A DNA stretch of 64,000 nt, from assembly GCA_030770545.1 (NCBI GenBank), contig CM061106.1, positions 12,284,501-12,348,500 of the forward strand, given 5' to 3'. The translations under genes and the position numbers were made by a program. Under the pieces are notes generated by a model. That model ran no database searches. It saw nothing but the letters and a program-made list of their open reading frames with translations, and was not told where the DNA came from. Origin of the DNA: Macropodus opercularis. Lineage: Eukaryota; Chordata; Actinopteri; Anabantiformes; Osphronemidae. Shown in pieces: positions 1 through 11,559 of the stretch. How positions within the stretch are numbered: the stretch's first letter is position 1; each line of letters starts with the position of its first letter.

Positions 1-425
1 TCGCAAGTTGAGCTCGGAAGATCGCACGACTGGATTACTGTCTTTTTGACCACCTCCGCCTAAAGAAACTCTGACCCGCTGAACCAAGTCTTCACACCTC
101 GCTTCTCTCCGTGAAGTTTTCTGTAGCACTTCTGCTTCAGCTCCTAGCTAACCCTGTACCCTCTCGTCCTGCTAAGGCTACACTTCACCGAATTACTCTA
201 ATCTTTGACTCTACCCTGTTTTTCTATCTCTAGACGCGACGCCTGGATGAGTCTTTTCACGCTACACTGAGCTACAGCTAAACTTGCTACGGCGGGGTTT
301 TTGTTCAAGAGACTGTAGACTCGCTAGTGCTCTCTCTGTAGATGATGATTCCTTTCCTTTGCATTATGTTTTTGAGTTCTGGCTGTTGTGAAGAAGCATT
401 GAGACACACAGAATCTTTTTTTTCC
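1..425. other. unassigned 5' edge of window
   Basis: No gene, RNA or repeat boundary is recognised here. The sequence is of mixed composition with no long open frame, and it ends where the SINE copy begins. Confidence 0.5.
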
Positions 426-710
426 CATTCATTCATCTTCTACCGCTTCTTGCCCTCAGGGGTCGCGGGCATGCTGGAGCCTATCCCAGCTGGCTATGGG
501 CGAGACACACATATATAGACGCACAAGTCACATTCACGCACACACTCTGGCAATTTTTGCAGTTTTTTTTTCTCCAATTGACCTAACTACATGTCTTTGG
601 ACTGTGGGAGGAAACCAGAGACCCCGGAGGATACCCACGCAGACACGGGGAGAACATGCAAACTTTACACAGAAAGGCCCCTGGTCGCCTCCGGGAATCG
701 AACCCGGGAC
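426..710 (-). mobile_element. tRNA-derived SINE, teleost type, minus strand (copy 1)
   Basis: Read on the minus strand, this has the same consensus as the full copy at 47.77-48.13 kb. The RNA polymerase III B-box-like motif GGTTCGATTCC lies near the inner end. The body contains 'GTGTGGAGTTTGCATGTTCTCC' type sequence and the phrase meaning 'cccacagtccaaagacatg'. The tail is (GAAT)n. The A-box head is missing, so this copy is truncated at its 5' end. It is a non-autonomous retroposon with no coding function. Confidence 0.85.
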
Positions 711-883
711 AATAAACGGTTCTAAACAACTTCATACTCTACATGGCACAACCTGTGTGGAATGGAAAGTTATGAAATTTCCATGGATTGTTTTTCTAAG
801 TGAGTAACCTGTAGTTACAGTCAAAAGACACATGTGTAAGAAACCTAAACACTCATGAGAAACAATTCACAGAGGGACAGACA

Positions 884-1250
884 TTTATTATAGCTGAACT
901 AGTTTTAGTAACGATACAGTTTGGGTCATAATACACACAATTAGAAGACAAACAACAAATACATCCTCTCAGACAGTTTCTAAGTAATTAATAAAAGGGT
1001 GTTTTCGTAGTGTGTGGTTCTCTGACAGATCTTAAAAGTTTCTGGATCAGATCATAACAAAGGTTTGAGCAAGAATCAACTTAGACAACAAGATACAGGC
1101 TGTGATGATAATGAACATGGTGAAGAAAGAACAACTTCCACTTGTTTTAGCAGCTCCATCAAACTAAATCTGAGATCAGGGAAAACTGTCACTTACCAAA
1201 CGTTCACACAGAGAAAAGAACCAAGTCACAGTAGAATCTAACAACTCAAC
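884..1250 (-). other. possible terminal exons of a membrane protein gene (left arm of inverted duplication)
   Basis: On the minus strand, a 54-bp frame (1250 to 1197) is bounded by TTTCCAG and GTAAGT. It can join in phase to an exon at 1163-1047 that ends in TGA. The second exon encodes a hydrophobic run (SFFTMFIIITACILLSKLIL) that looks like a transmembrane segment next to the C-terminus. AATAAA follows at 889-884 on the minus strand. The same two exons, with their splice signals and conservative changes, recur on the plus strand at 6.44-6.63 kb, which suggests past coding use. I do not recognise the family, and no upstream exons can be linked. It could be a duplicated fragment of an immune-receptor gene, but this is inference. 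Confidence 0.3.
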
Positions 1251-2039
1251 CTGGAAATAACTCGGTTTAAGGTGTGACCTGTGTGGGCAGGTAGCAAGTA
1301 CAGGCCTGTCCACAGCAATGCTTCGTTCATGTGCTGTGGGCAAAAACAGTATATTTTTCATCCAGTGTGAAAGCAAAAACAGCAAAGATCAAACTTCTAC
1401 TTGCATCATGTGACAAACTTTTGCTTCTGACCAGATAAGTGTGTGTTCAACCAAGAGACGTTTAACCCTGGTTATTATGTTTCAATAGAAACTCTCAGAA
1501 CAGTAACATCCTTTTAAATTAAATTGTTTAAATAAACAAACGGTCGACACGAGACGTTGATCATTTATAAATTCATAATTCAGTCTATCTGTTGTGGTTC
1601 AGATGAGAAATACCTCAAAACAAATTATGTTACAGTTGTTCTACTGTTTCACTAGGCCTACTAACTAGGTCTATTCTGCTGGTCACATGCTCCTCAATGC
1701 TACACACACACACAGGCCTTTAGTAGACAGAGGCTCAAAGCACAAAGAAGTGGTTCAGTCCAACTGAAAACCAGCTCAGTCCACAGCATCCAACTGAACT
1801 GGGTCCATGTTGTGTCAGTTTGGGTCTAAAGCCTGGTTCCATAAAGAGCTGATGAAGCATATGGACCTGTCTGAGCCTGTGTGGCTCCACCTGAGAAATG
1901 TGGTTCTGCAGCGTGGCTCCACCTCTTTCTCATGAAGACGCAGGTGACTCTTACCAACGATACAATAATGAAGTGAAATGTTACATTAAATTCATGTGTC
2001 TATATGTCCTGTTGGCCTGAGTTCTGCTTCCTGTTCTGA

Positions 2040-2345
2040 ACAGTGGCTCCAAACCTTAGTCTGATATTATCGTCTCGTGTCTCCTGCTTCTTCCTGTGTC
2101 TCTTCTCTCTGACTTTCCTCTGCATCGTATAGAACCATCAGCTCTTTCTTTCCTCCTCCCGCTGCTTCTGCCATCTTTCATCAACCTTTGCTTCGTTCTG
2201 CTCTTAATGTCAGTTCTACTCAAACTGTAATATCTACGTCATCCTGGTTTGTAGCTTCTTTAACAAGTTGATCTGCTGCTTCATTTCCCTTTATCCAACA
2301 TGAGCTGGTGTCCATAAAATCCATAAAAATAAAAAGACTGTTTTG
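2040..2345 (-). mobile_element. LINE RNase H fragment (I-like clade), degenerate
   Basis: The minus strand encodes 'WTPAHVG' followed, after a frame slip, by 'WIKGNEAADQLVKEATN'. This is the signature C-terminal part of an RNase H domain as found in some non-LTR retrotransposons. Further on, the frame degenerates through stops. A shorter matching piece lies at 5700-5800 on the plus strand. It is non-functional. Confidence 0.5.
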
Positions 2346-2449
2346 ATCCTGTGTGTAGTAAATAATGTGTGTTGTGTTTTTTCTACTGTCTGAATGACTG
2401 TGGTGGAAACTGAACAGACAACTGCCCTCAGTGTCTGTGTCCTGGGCCG

Positions 2450-2592
2450 TTGTGGCTGATGACCCACGCTGTGTAGGACTTGCTGTGGCCAAGGCTTGTT
2501 GGTTGGAGTGAAGATCAAGTCTCCTGCTTTAGCTTCCAGCTCCCATCTGAGACTGAACGTCTGTCGTTAGGAGTCTGCAGGTACGTCTGAAC
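2450..2592 (-). pseudogene. relic of a HECT-domain exon
   Basis: The minus strand aligns by eye to exon 8 of the HECT gene at 53639-53906. It starts after an acceptor CTGCAG and keeps 'gatgggag..ctggaagc..gggagacttg' and then 'tacacagcgtgggtcatcagccac', which encodes YTAWVISHNGPG. The intact gene has the equivalent LTAWAISHNGPG. Indels and a stop break the frame and no neighbouring HECT exon is found. It is a dead fragment of a second member of the family. Confidence 0.6.
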
Positions 2593-2599
2593 TAAGCAG

Positions 2600-3308
2600 A
2601 GCAGAACTCACACAATGTGAATGTGTCTCTTTTATATATGTCTCACTATAATAGTTATTTTTGTTGTTGACTTGTCTCTTTGAAATAAATTAGTGTCTTC
2701 ATGTAGAAGTTTTATACAGAGAAAACCAGAAACAGCTGTTCAACAGCTCAGCACTGATTCTGTAGCAAAGATGAAAGAGACACAGATCAGAACAGACTCC
2801 AACCACCTGGCTTTAATAAAATAGATATAATTTATATAAACATCATAGTAATGTAAGTAATTCAAAAGAAACAAAGTAAAACTTGATGTCCAGATGTTAC
2901 AACAACCCGTCAGTCAAACTTGAAATGTTTTTAAATGAGGTGGAGAAAACAATACTGACAACGATCAATGTGACACAAACCATTTAAAGAGCAGCAAAGT
3001 CCAACCTCCATGATGTCACAGCAGGACGGTTGTAGAGACGGACACAGTTTAGCTACAGCTCAGAACTGGCAGCAGACATGTAACAGTACAAACATGGAGT
3101 CAAGTGCTTTTACATGAACTACACTCAAAAGCTGAGAACAAGCGTCACACGATCAGAAAAGCAAAAAAGAAAAAGTACAAATACGACACTAAATAATGGA
3201 GGCTGTCAAAGTGCAGACAGCAGCGAGTTAGAAACGTTTCATTAGGTAAAGATGTAGATTCTATTTATCATGATAGTTTTCATTCTTAATTCTTGTCACA
3301 GGGAGAAG
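2600..3308. other. no recognised feature
   Basis: AT-rich non-coding DNA upstream of the immunoglobulin-type pseudogene. No splice-bounded frame or repeat boundary was recognised. Confidence 0.4.
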
Positions 3309-3714
3309 ATGATCTTCAGGATCCTGCTGCTCATCAGCTTCATCTCATGTGTCTCTGGTTCGTTTTATATTTTAGTGATTTTCAGCTGTTGCTGATAATG
3401 GTGTCAGGCAGAGCAGAACCACAACATCACACTGGAGCAGACCTTCACAACCAAACCTGACACGTCCATCACCTCAGTCTACGTGTACTGTGACCTGGTA
3501 ACTGGTCTCAGAGTCTCAGTCCTGGTTCGTCTCCATGAAGGCGTCGAGGTCTCAGAGTCTCAGGATCAACAGTTTTCAGGACGAGTCCAGTTCAAAGAAG
3601 AGAAGGACGAACCAGACGTCAACTGTCCAGACTCAGGACTGATGACTCTGGACTGTAGGAGTCAGAACATGTGATGGTTGGAACGTTGGCAGATTTAGAC
3701 TCAACGTCACCTTC
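3309..3714 (+). pseudogene. V-type immunoglobulin-domain receptor/ligand gene fragment (B7-like), decayed
   Basis: An ATG at 3309 opens a typical signal peptide (MIFRILLLISFISCVSG) that ends at a GT donor. A 48-bp 'intron' later, an open stretch (3408-3674) reads as a V-set domain: a strand with N-glycosylation-type NIT, then 'SVYVYC', 'LVRLHEGVEV' and 'QFSGRVQF'. The residue where the conserved core tryptophan is expected (LE-W-TF pattern) is Q. The second half of the domain, with the DSGLYxC motif, is scrambled: 'DSGL' is followed by a stop at 3672-3674 and the remnant 'RLNV' sits out of frame. Teleosts have large families of CD276/PD-L1/butyrophilin-like genes with this architecture. Assignment to that group rests on the signal peptide and motif style. 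The abnormally short intron and missing domain start also argue for a pseudogene. Confidence 0.5.
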
Positions 3715-4320
3715 TCTCCTGCTTCTTCAGCTTGTCTCCATCACTTCTCCGCCTGCGTCCAGTCAGAAAGTTGCTGAGCTGCAGGAAAGCGTCTCCTTCC
3801 TCCACCAGACTGGAGGAGCAGAGCGGATCATGGCCGCCATGCTGGCAGGGCTCTGCTGCAGCTAACAGGCTACCGGTGGAACCTGATGACCCGGTGCCGT
3901 GGATCAGTCCAGGTGGGTCTCCGCCGGAGGAAGAACGGACCCGTGCTGGAGCAAAGCCCGACCAGCTGCCGCTCCACCCACTGGATCCGCACACGACCAG
4001 GAGTCAGAGGAAGCCGGTAGCGGAGAACTGCTCCACGTCCGCTGGGTCGGTTCCTTTGCCAGCCGCTCGCCCTGCTCCTCTGCGGGAGGCCGTGACTCTC
4101 TGCTTCCCTCCACGACTGGCTGCTCCCGGACCCGGTTCATCTGCGGGACGTGTTCCTGGCCCCCGACGCTCTCCGCCACCCGGGAGCGTCTCCACCGGTT
4201 CCCCACGGCTGCCACCTCAGCAGAGCCCGACCTCAAGCGGACCCTCACCGGGCCGTTGGTGATAGCTGCTCCAGCTCAGCGTCTCTCCTCTCAGAAACAG
4301 CTGCCGTCATGACGACAGAT
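3715..4320. other. CpG-rich stretch with overlapping open frames, no recognised gene
   Basis: The segment from about 3.88 to 4.27 kb is far richer in GC and CpG than its surroundings and stays open in several frames on both strands, as GC-rich DNA often does. None of the frames shows a recognisable domain or clear splice context. It might be an old first exon or CpG island, or part of an LTR. Confidence 0.35.
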
Positions 4321-5584
4321 TGGACGTTAATGTTTCCAGTTGTTCTCTTTGCAGAAAGTCAGATATTCACATCATTTTATTAAATAAAGCAACAAAACAG
4401 CTCTGAACCATATTTAAGCTTGGTTTGACTCGTTCTGACGATTCAAGCTGCCAAGTCCATTGAGTTCAGGAGATGCTTGTGTCATGGAGCTTTCACATTC
4501 AGACCAGGACTCAGCGTCTGCTGTTATGGATGGTTTGTCATAGTTTTACTTTGTTGTTATCGTGTTGTCACCCGTGCCGTTGTGTCTGGAGTCGTCATCC
4601 CAGGATCAGAGCTCACTGTTACCTCACCCTCCACGTGACTCAGCGATGCCAGATCAGACCTGCCTCATTCTTAACGTCTCCCACACAAACAAGCGGCAGC
4701 GTTTCCCTCTCCTTCCTTCGTCCATCACCTCTCATTCACCAGGACCACACCCTCTGTCCCTGCTGGAGACTTCCCATCATGCTCCACCGTCCCACCAGGC
4801 CTCACAGGAAAGCGCATGTCTGGAAATCAGGTTTCTGGTCCTCCTCTCATGTTTACTCTGGTCTGTTCCACAGAATGAAGCGCCTGCCGCCTAGTGAGTC
4901 TGTCCCATCTGGTCGACCCCCAAACATTATGAGTCACTTCCAGTAGATACGTGACCTGGACCAGAAGGAGAAATCACATCACACCAGTTTAAACGTCTTC
5001 ACACTGGGTGTTTGTCGGTTCCTGGATTGAATTTAAAGCAGCACTCGATCGTCTTCTACCTGTCGACATGTTTTACAGACTGACAGTGTGTGAACCAGGA
5101 CGAAGTCTGAGCTGCTCTGGCACAAATGTCAGTTATATTCACCGTCAGCATTAAATGGGCTCAAGTAAAGAAACACAGTAAACAATTCATTCTTTATTAA
5201 CTGATTCCTAATTCTTCCAAACAATGCAACATAATCTATTTTATATGAAAAATAAAATATTGATTATAGTCCAGAAAGGTTTTTCCTCAAATGACAAAAA
5301 GCCTTTCTCTCCTTCTCATGAAAATGCAGGTGATAAAGTTGTGAAAAGCTTGTTTATACATGAGAAAGAGGGAGCCACGCTGCAGAACCACATTCCTCAG
5401 GTGGAGCCACACAGACTCAGACAGGTCCAGACACATCAGCTCTTTATGAAATCAGGTTTTAGACTCTTCACCAAACTGTATTCAGATCACTTCTTTCTTC
5501 TTTGAGACTCTTTCTACTAAAACCCTCTGGTCTCTGAGCTGCCTCGTTCCTCACGTCTACCACACAAACAAACAAGCGGCAGCG
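4321..5584. other. repeat-derived intergenic DNA
   Basis: No gene is recognised. Two short blocks are shared inside the window. 'CACAAACAAGCGGCAGCGTTTCCCTC' sequence at 4.68 kb recurs at 5.57 kb. 'TTCCACAGAATGAAGCRCCTGCCGCC' sequence at 4.87 kb recurs at 10.16 kb. The 'CTTCTCATGAAAATGCAGG' block is at 5.31-5.45 kb. These indicate fragments of unnamed dispersed repeats. Confidence 0.4.
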
Positions 5585-6650
5585 TTTCCCTCTCCTTCCT
5601 CTGTCAGTTTCAAGGTTTTTCAGACAGTGATGCACACAGTAGAGCAGACGTTCTGACACAACACACATTATATACTACACACAGGATCAAACTGTCAGAT
5701 TTTATGGACACCAGGTCATGTTGGATAAAGGGAAACGAAGCAGCAGATCAACCTGTTAAAGAAGAACAGGAAGCAGAACTCAGGCCAATGGGACTTTAGT
5801 GTGTTGTGTCCAGCTGGAAGCATGTGGCCACAACATCAACTTTTAGGATGGAAATCATTTGATACAAACTGTGTTTACGTCTCTTTGTAAACTGAGGGTT
5901 AGAGGTAGATGCAGGGTGGAGGGAGCCTGATCTCTTCAGTGCCATGAAGTCATAAACCTCCTCACAACCAGCTCCTCTTAATTCTGCGTTATTGCTGCAG
6001 CTAATCATGAATAGCTGCAGGCTCAAATGAGGGGGGCTGCCCCTCCTTCTCATGAAGATGCAGGTGAAAAAGTTGTGAAAAGGTTTCTTTATGAGAAAGA
6101 GGCGTAGCCACGCTGCAGAACCAAATTCCTCAGGTGAAGCCACACAGACTCAGACAGGTCCTGACACATTTATGAATTATGAATTTATGAATGATTACTG
6201 TCTCCTCTTGACCGTTATGCTTTAAAGATTCAAATGCACTGAATTAAAAGGTTGAACGCACACTGATCTGGTTAAAAGCAGAAGTTTGTCACATGATGTA
6301 AATAGAATCTTTGCTGTTTTTTCTGCTTTTACGCTGAATAGAAAACATCCTGTTTTTCCCACAGCACATGAACATAGCATTGCTATTGACACGCCTGTAC
6401 TTACTGCCTGCCCACACAGGTCACACCTTAAACCGTCTCCGAGTTATTTCCTGGTTGAGTTGTTAGATTCTTCTGTGACTTGGTCCTTTTCTACGTGTGA
6501 ACGTTTGGTAAGTGACAGTTTTCTTTAATCTGAGCCTTAGTTTGTTGAAGCTGCTAAAACAACCAGTGACAGCTGTTCTTTCTTCACCATGTTCACCATC
6601 ATCACAGCCTGTAGCTTGTTGTCTAAACTGTCAGTAAGTGTTGTTGTGAG
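5585..6650 (+). repeat. right arm of the degenerate inverted duplication
   Basis: Matches the reverse complement of about 0.88-2.43 kb, block by block. It contains an RNase-H fragment (5700-5775, encoding WIKGNEAADQ), the 'CTTCTCATGAAGATGCAGG' block (6040-6165), and the two possible membrane-protein exons (about 6447-6630) with conserved GTAAGT donor and acceptors. A run resembling SFFTMFTIITACSLLSKL is kept, but the reading frame continues differently past the end of the run. Confidence 0.6.
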
Positions 6651-8930
6651 TTTATCAGCTGCAGAGCTTAGTTTGAATCCTCTGTCTATCGAGCTTAAGG
6701 CAAAATTCTGAGCAGAGAATCAAGGACTTTGTATTTAGTGAATTCTTGTTGATTCTGTTCTGGTTCAGTAGCTAAACAACCATTTACAGCTTCTGATTAA
6801 TGTACACTGTGTCTACTGTGAGTAGCCCCCTGTTGTGAATCTTGTGCTGCTGAAGCAGGACTGTAGTTACGCTCTGTGGCTCAGAGTATTTCTGGTCCTT
6901 GGTGTTTTATTTCATTTGTTTCTCTGTCCTTTGCTCTTTGGATCAACAACACGCTCCTTATGCTCCTTATGCTCCTTATGCTCCTTACACATCTGGTTCA
7001 CTCCTGTTGACAGACAGCTTCAACTATTCAGTTGTTAATAATCCAGATTCGTACCATGTTTTTTCTTGATCCTTGGCCTGGTCCTGTTTTTTTACAGCCA
7101 TATTTATAGTTCAACTCATTCACTCCTCTGGTTGCCAGTTTGTCACCAGTTCAACTACCTGCTCATCACTTCACCTTCTGGCTCTACTTCCTGCACATAA
7201 CCAGTGCATGTAAAACTCTGGTTTAGTGGCTCCTAGTTCAGCTATAGTCCTAGTTTGCCTTAGTTGCCTTAGTTCTTGTTTATGGAGGTGTCCTGTTCTT
7301 TGTTTATTCATGGACTTTAGTTTGTTTAATTAAAGCTTTTGCTAGAGCATCCCTCCATCCAGCTCTTTTGGGTCTTCATTTAAACTGTTAAAACTCAGTC
7401 CGCCATCTTGGTGTATCGTAACAGGCACTTTATGAAGTAGTAGATGACTCTAGTACTGACTAGAAATGGAGCTTGACTCGACTTGTAACAGGGTCCTCAT
7501 GAACCATCAAACTGACCATAACAAGGAGGGAGGCTTAAATACTAACTGAACAGGAACGGAACACAGGTGAAATCACTAACTACAGGGGAGGAGCACACAG
7601 GGAGAATGTCACATCAGGAGACAGACTGAAAACCAGAGGCCACCAGGGACATGAGGGCCAGACTGTAACACTGAGTGTTTTGAAGGCAGATCCAGACACA
7701 GATTCTGAACTTGTTGCAATACTACTCAAGGTTGCTTGGATGCGCTTTTCCTCCTGGCTGATCAAAGTATTTTTTCCACTGTAACGCCACTTATTATATT
7801 ATGTATTAGAATATTTCGTATGGTGTCATTTCTATAGTTTTGTGTTTTTCTTTTTTGTTTTTTTTTATCAGTCAGGACATCGAGGTTTTTTATCGATTCG
7901 GCCCTCCAACCGGTTTTTGTTTTTTGTCCTTTTCCTGTTTTCCCGTTATTGATTTTCACCTGTTATTTCCTGTTTAGTGTGTATTTAAGTTCCTCCCTCT
8001 GTCTTTGTCGGTTCGTGGAATATATCTGTTACTGGAGATCCATAGTGAGTGTTTCCTAGTGTCTGTAGTATGTAAGTATTAGCTTTGGTTTCTTGCTGCG
8101 AAAGGTTTGTAGCAGTTTTTCATGTCTTATTGACATTTAATTGTTGACATTAATTTAGTCATTGAACACATCATTTGTATTTTCTTGTCTTCACAACACT
8201 GACAGGAATAAAATCCTGTGAGACAGTGTCTAGTAGACAGCGTGTATAAAAGAGAAACTTATAAAAAGACATTTGTGTCGTCAGTAGATCTGAATAAAAA
8301 CCTCAAACATAGAAGAATATTTTATTTCTAGAGTGAATTTTCTTTTCTATTGAATAGTTTCATTATTTTCTGTTTGTTCTTCTTCATCTTCTCTCTTTAT
8401 GAATCTGGAGATACAGTCACAGTTGTTGGACTCTGACCAGAGTCTCTGCTGATAAAGTGATTTCAGATCAGATAAACCTCAGGTTCAGGTCCAAGGTTCA
8501 TCTCTGTTGTTACATATTAACAGATCAGCAGAGTTAACACTGAACATAATCAGCTTTTGGTCTTTAACACTGATGTGTTGTTGTAGATAAACCAGCATAG
8601 TTTATATAGTGTGTGTATATGTGCAATGTGAACTTTCACTGCTGGCACTTTAACCAAGCTGATCTAATGCTTTAGTCATGTTAGAGGTAAAGTTGTAAAT
8701 TAATTCACACATTCAACATCTTTCTAATCTAATGAAATTCTCATCTGCTCAGTGCAGAAACATAAAATCACACAAGAAGCGTTTATTGTTCAGCTGCTGT
8801 TTTATTCACAGTTTATAATTATTTATCAGTAGATGCTTTATTCGTCAGAAATTAGACCTTAGAACATAAACGTATAAATTAAACGTATAAAAAGCTGATT
8901 AGTTGAGTCGTGACTTCTTCTATTTGGTAG
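6651..8930. other. LTR-like and unassigned repeat debris
   Basis: No gene is recognised. A (TGCTCCTTA)n-like short tandem repeat lies at 6952-6989. The stretch ending 'GTATCGTAACA' near 7430 has the look of an LTR end, but I could not find a matching start or target duplication. 7899-8010 resembles the first part of the solo LTR at 12.91 kb ('CGGCCCTCCAACC', '..TATTTAAGTTCCTCCCT') and is a fragment of that family. The rest is AT-rich with no signal. Confidence 0.4.
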
Positions 8931-9060
8931 AAACGTTTTTCCATCTGTCCAGGAAGCTTCTTCAGTCTGAGGGAAGTTGGTGGAGACACAGATTTATCCA
9001 CCAGTTCGGTTTCAGTTCACTGTAGAGAACAGGCTTGTTGTGAGAACAGAGGACTGAGGG
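8930..9060 (-). mobile_element. fragment of Penelope-like 3' region
   Basis: The minus strand carries 'CAGACTGAAGAAGCTTCCTGG' sequence followed by 'AAACGTTTCTACC'. The same block appears on the plus strand at 10.59-10.66 kb. Blocks of this kind follow the endonuclease region of Penelope-like elements in fish. That link is from memory of the family and not demonstrated here. Confidence 0.35.
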
Positions 9061-10239
9061 TAGTGAACAGGTGTGAGCTCTCAACTACTGACATTTTCAC
9101 TTTTGACCCTATGCGTAGTTTGAAACAACTGTAAGTTTGCTTTGTTTTGCCTCTTTGACATGTGTTTCAATAACTAAACTAATGGAGACAAAACTTCATT
9201 AACAGGAGGTTTCATCCTGATCCATTAAATTTAAATAATGTAATTAGATTTATATTCAAATTGTTCACAAACACTTCTTCTCCAACATTTTTAAATTAAA
9301 AGTTACATTCAGCTATGCATAGTTTTAATTGATTTAATCATCTACAGAACAGGTTGCTGTAGCTGCTCCAACAGAAATTGTGTATGAGTTGGATTTTTAC
9401 ACATCTCTTCAAGTGATTCATCAGATGAATTTATCTATTTTACAGCCCAGGATGTGAAAGAATCAGACCCAGGTCTCACATGACCACAGCCTGATAGCGA
9501 CAGTGAGACAGATTGTCTGGTGTGATGCTCCAGCTCAGGGACGTCCAGGCAGCAGCACAGTGTTGTTGATCACAGCCGAGCTGATGTTTAGCTCAGGAGC
9601 TCTGCCTGTGGTGTCACTTAGTCACACACCAGATAGATTTAACTAAAAAAATAAGTTTCACTTTGTATTAAATACAAAGCGAATCTAATGCTGTGTTCAC
9701 TTACATTTGCGACAGCACAAAAGTCTCCTGTTCAACAGATGATCATGATTGGCTTTTAAACAGCTTTTGCAGTGATGAGTGTTTTGAAGATGCTGAAAAC
9801 GTGGGTTTTAATGACTTGGTAGTTTCCCAATCATAATTATCCCAGTTCCTACACCTCATGAATGTTACAAATCACCAATTTAACAACATACATTTTGACA
9901 TAAATCAATAAAGGAACACAAACATAGTGACAAGACAATATAACAAACAAACTCACTGCCAGGATACAGTAGAAAATAAAACTAAACATCACTGCACTGC
10001 AAGAGAAAAGAGTGAAAAGACACCCAGTCAACAATATGAACACAAAATCAAAAGGTACTGAGTTAACACAAAACAATAATTAAAACTGAGACAGACACAA
10101 ACCAAGAGAATGAGCATGAGTAATCAAACTGAAACAATGCAAAGCAGCAGGAATCCACAAATTGTTCCACAGAATGAAGCACCTGCCGCCTAGTGAGTCA
10201 GAGCAGAACTACGCCCACATCCTGGTCCTGCCTCCTCAA
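9061..10239. other. no recognised feature
   Basis: AT-rich intergenic DNA without a splice-bounded frame, tRNA-like fold or repeat boundary that I can support. Confidence 0.4.
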
Positions 10240-10740
10240 ATCTTTCTTAACAGCAGCTTTGAGAGTCTTTCCGTCTCAGAACTTCAGTGACATTCTTGAC
10301 CGAGACTTGAACTTTAAAGCTGACGTGATGTTTGTCAGGCTGTTCTGTTGTCCTTGTTCTGGGACGCGACGCAGCCTTGTTTCAACTATGCCCAGGAAGA
10401 TCAAGGCCACTTCACACGTCCCCCACAAAGGAGACGCTTAACGACCCTTTAATGGTTGGAGGAGGAGTCACGGTAGTTGAGGATTCACACCTACTCATTA
10501 CCCTCACACACCCTCTGTTCGCATAGCGAACCCATTCTTCACAGGTGTTAAGTGAAACCCAACTGAAGGATAAATTAGTGGTCTTCACCAACTTCCCACA
10601 GACTGAAGAAGCCACCTGGATAGGTGGTGAAACGTTTCTACTAACTAGAAGAAGTCCAGTTGCCATGACTCAACCTTCAGACAACTTGACCTGGATGAAT
10701 GAGAACCTTCACAGACTTTTCGAGCGATTGTTTACGACGG
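10240..10740 (+). mobile_element. degenerate Penelope-like element, 3' portion
   Basis: Fragments such as 'DILDRDLNFKAD' and 'VSTMPRKI..SHVPH' resemble the end of the GIY-YIG endonuclease region of fish Penelope-like elements. They are followed by the 'GACTGAAGAAGCCACCTGGA..GGTGAAACGTTTCTAC' block characteristic of their 3' parts. The frame is broken and no reverse transcriptase is visible. The identification is tentative. Confidence 0.35.
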
Positions 10741-11559
10741 GCTGAGTCGCCACGTCTTGTTTTGTTTTCTCCGTTCTGGTCCAGTGGATTACAGCCTATT
10801 TTGGCTCGCTTTCAGTTTAAATGTTTGTGGATGTCCTGGACCATCGTATGTTTTTCTGTTTCCCCGTGTATCCCTGTTTTTCTCCCTCGTCACGTCTCGG
10901 CTCGTAATACTACCGATACCGTCAGTTACTGCGGGAAGTCCGCTGCGAGAAAACCCCCATTCTATCAACCAACCTCGGTTACCCTGTGGACCCGTACCCA
11001 CCTGAGGCTCTTCTTCCAGATTCCTGACGTCACCCTCGTAGGAAGATTGGCAGCCGGTCACTAACATTGATCTCATCCGTTTATCAATAAATTTACCTAA
11101 ACTTGAGCAGTTGGTTCTGCCTGGTCTTTTACGCAGTCACACTCCCCTGAGTGTGAATAGAGAAACATGACACAACTACCTGCTCGTCAGCTCTACACCC
11201 TGCACCAGACTTCAAACTGCACTCCCTGCCCTCCACGGAACCCTTAATGTGTCTTTACACGAACATTATTCAAGCCTGTAACAGACAAGCCACAACTGCC
11301 CCACCAATTGGCATGTGTGACATGACATTGGGTTGTGTTGAATCAGGCTTCTTGCTTATGGCCATACCACCTTCAGCACACCTGACCTGACCTCACCTCA
11401 GAAGCCAAGTAGAGTAGGGCATGGCTGCTACTTGGGAGTCTCTTGATGAGACATGCTTGAATCGTTTACAGTTACAAACACAGTGACCCACCCGGGGTCA
11501 AACATGCAGCTTCTATGCTTTTGTCCAGTGGGTTGGATTTCAGCCTTGTTGCTGTAGTG
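10741..11559. other. no recognised gene; possible LTR-type debris
   Basis: Contains an AATAAA-bearing stretch near 11.08 kb and pyrimidine-rich runs like those of LTRs, but neither terminal inverted TG..CA ends nor a target duplication was found. Confidence 0.3.

Larger units (their letters stand above)
880..2430 (-). repeat. left arm of a degenerate inverted duplication
   Basis: Reverse-complemented, this stretch matches 5585-6650 in the same order: an RNase-H-like LINE fragment, a block starting 'CTTCTCATGAARATGCAGG', the 'GAATTATGAATTTAT' block, and the two possible membrane-protein exons. The right arm has lost about 190 bp after the RNase-H fragment. An extra copy of the 'CTTCTCATGAAAATGCAGG' block lies at 5310-5450. 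The arms flank about 3.2 kb. Confidence 0.6.

Noticed and set aside
3732..4262. 176-codon open frame in a CpG-rich stretch
   Set aside because: Several frames on both strands are open together because of GC richness, and none has a recognisable domain or splice context.
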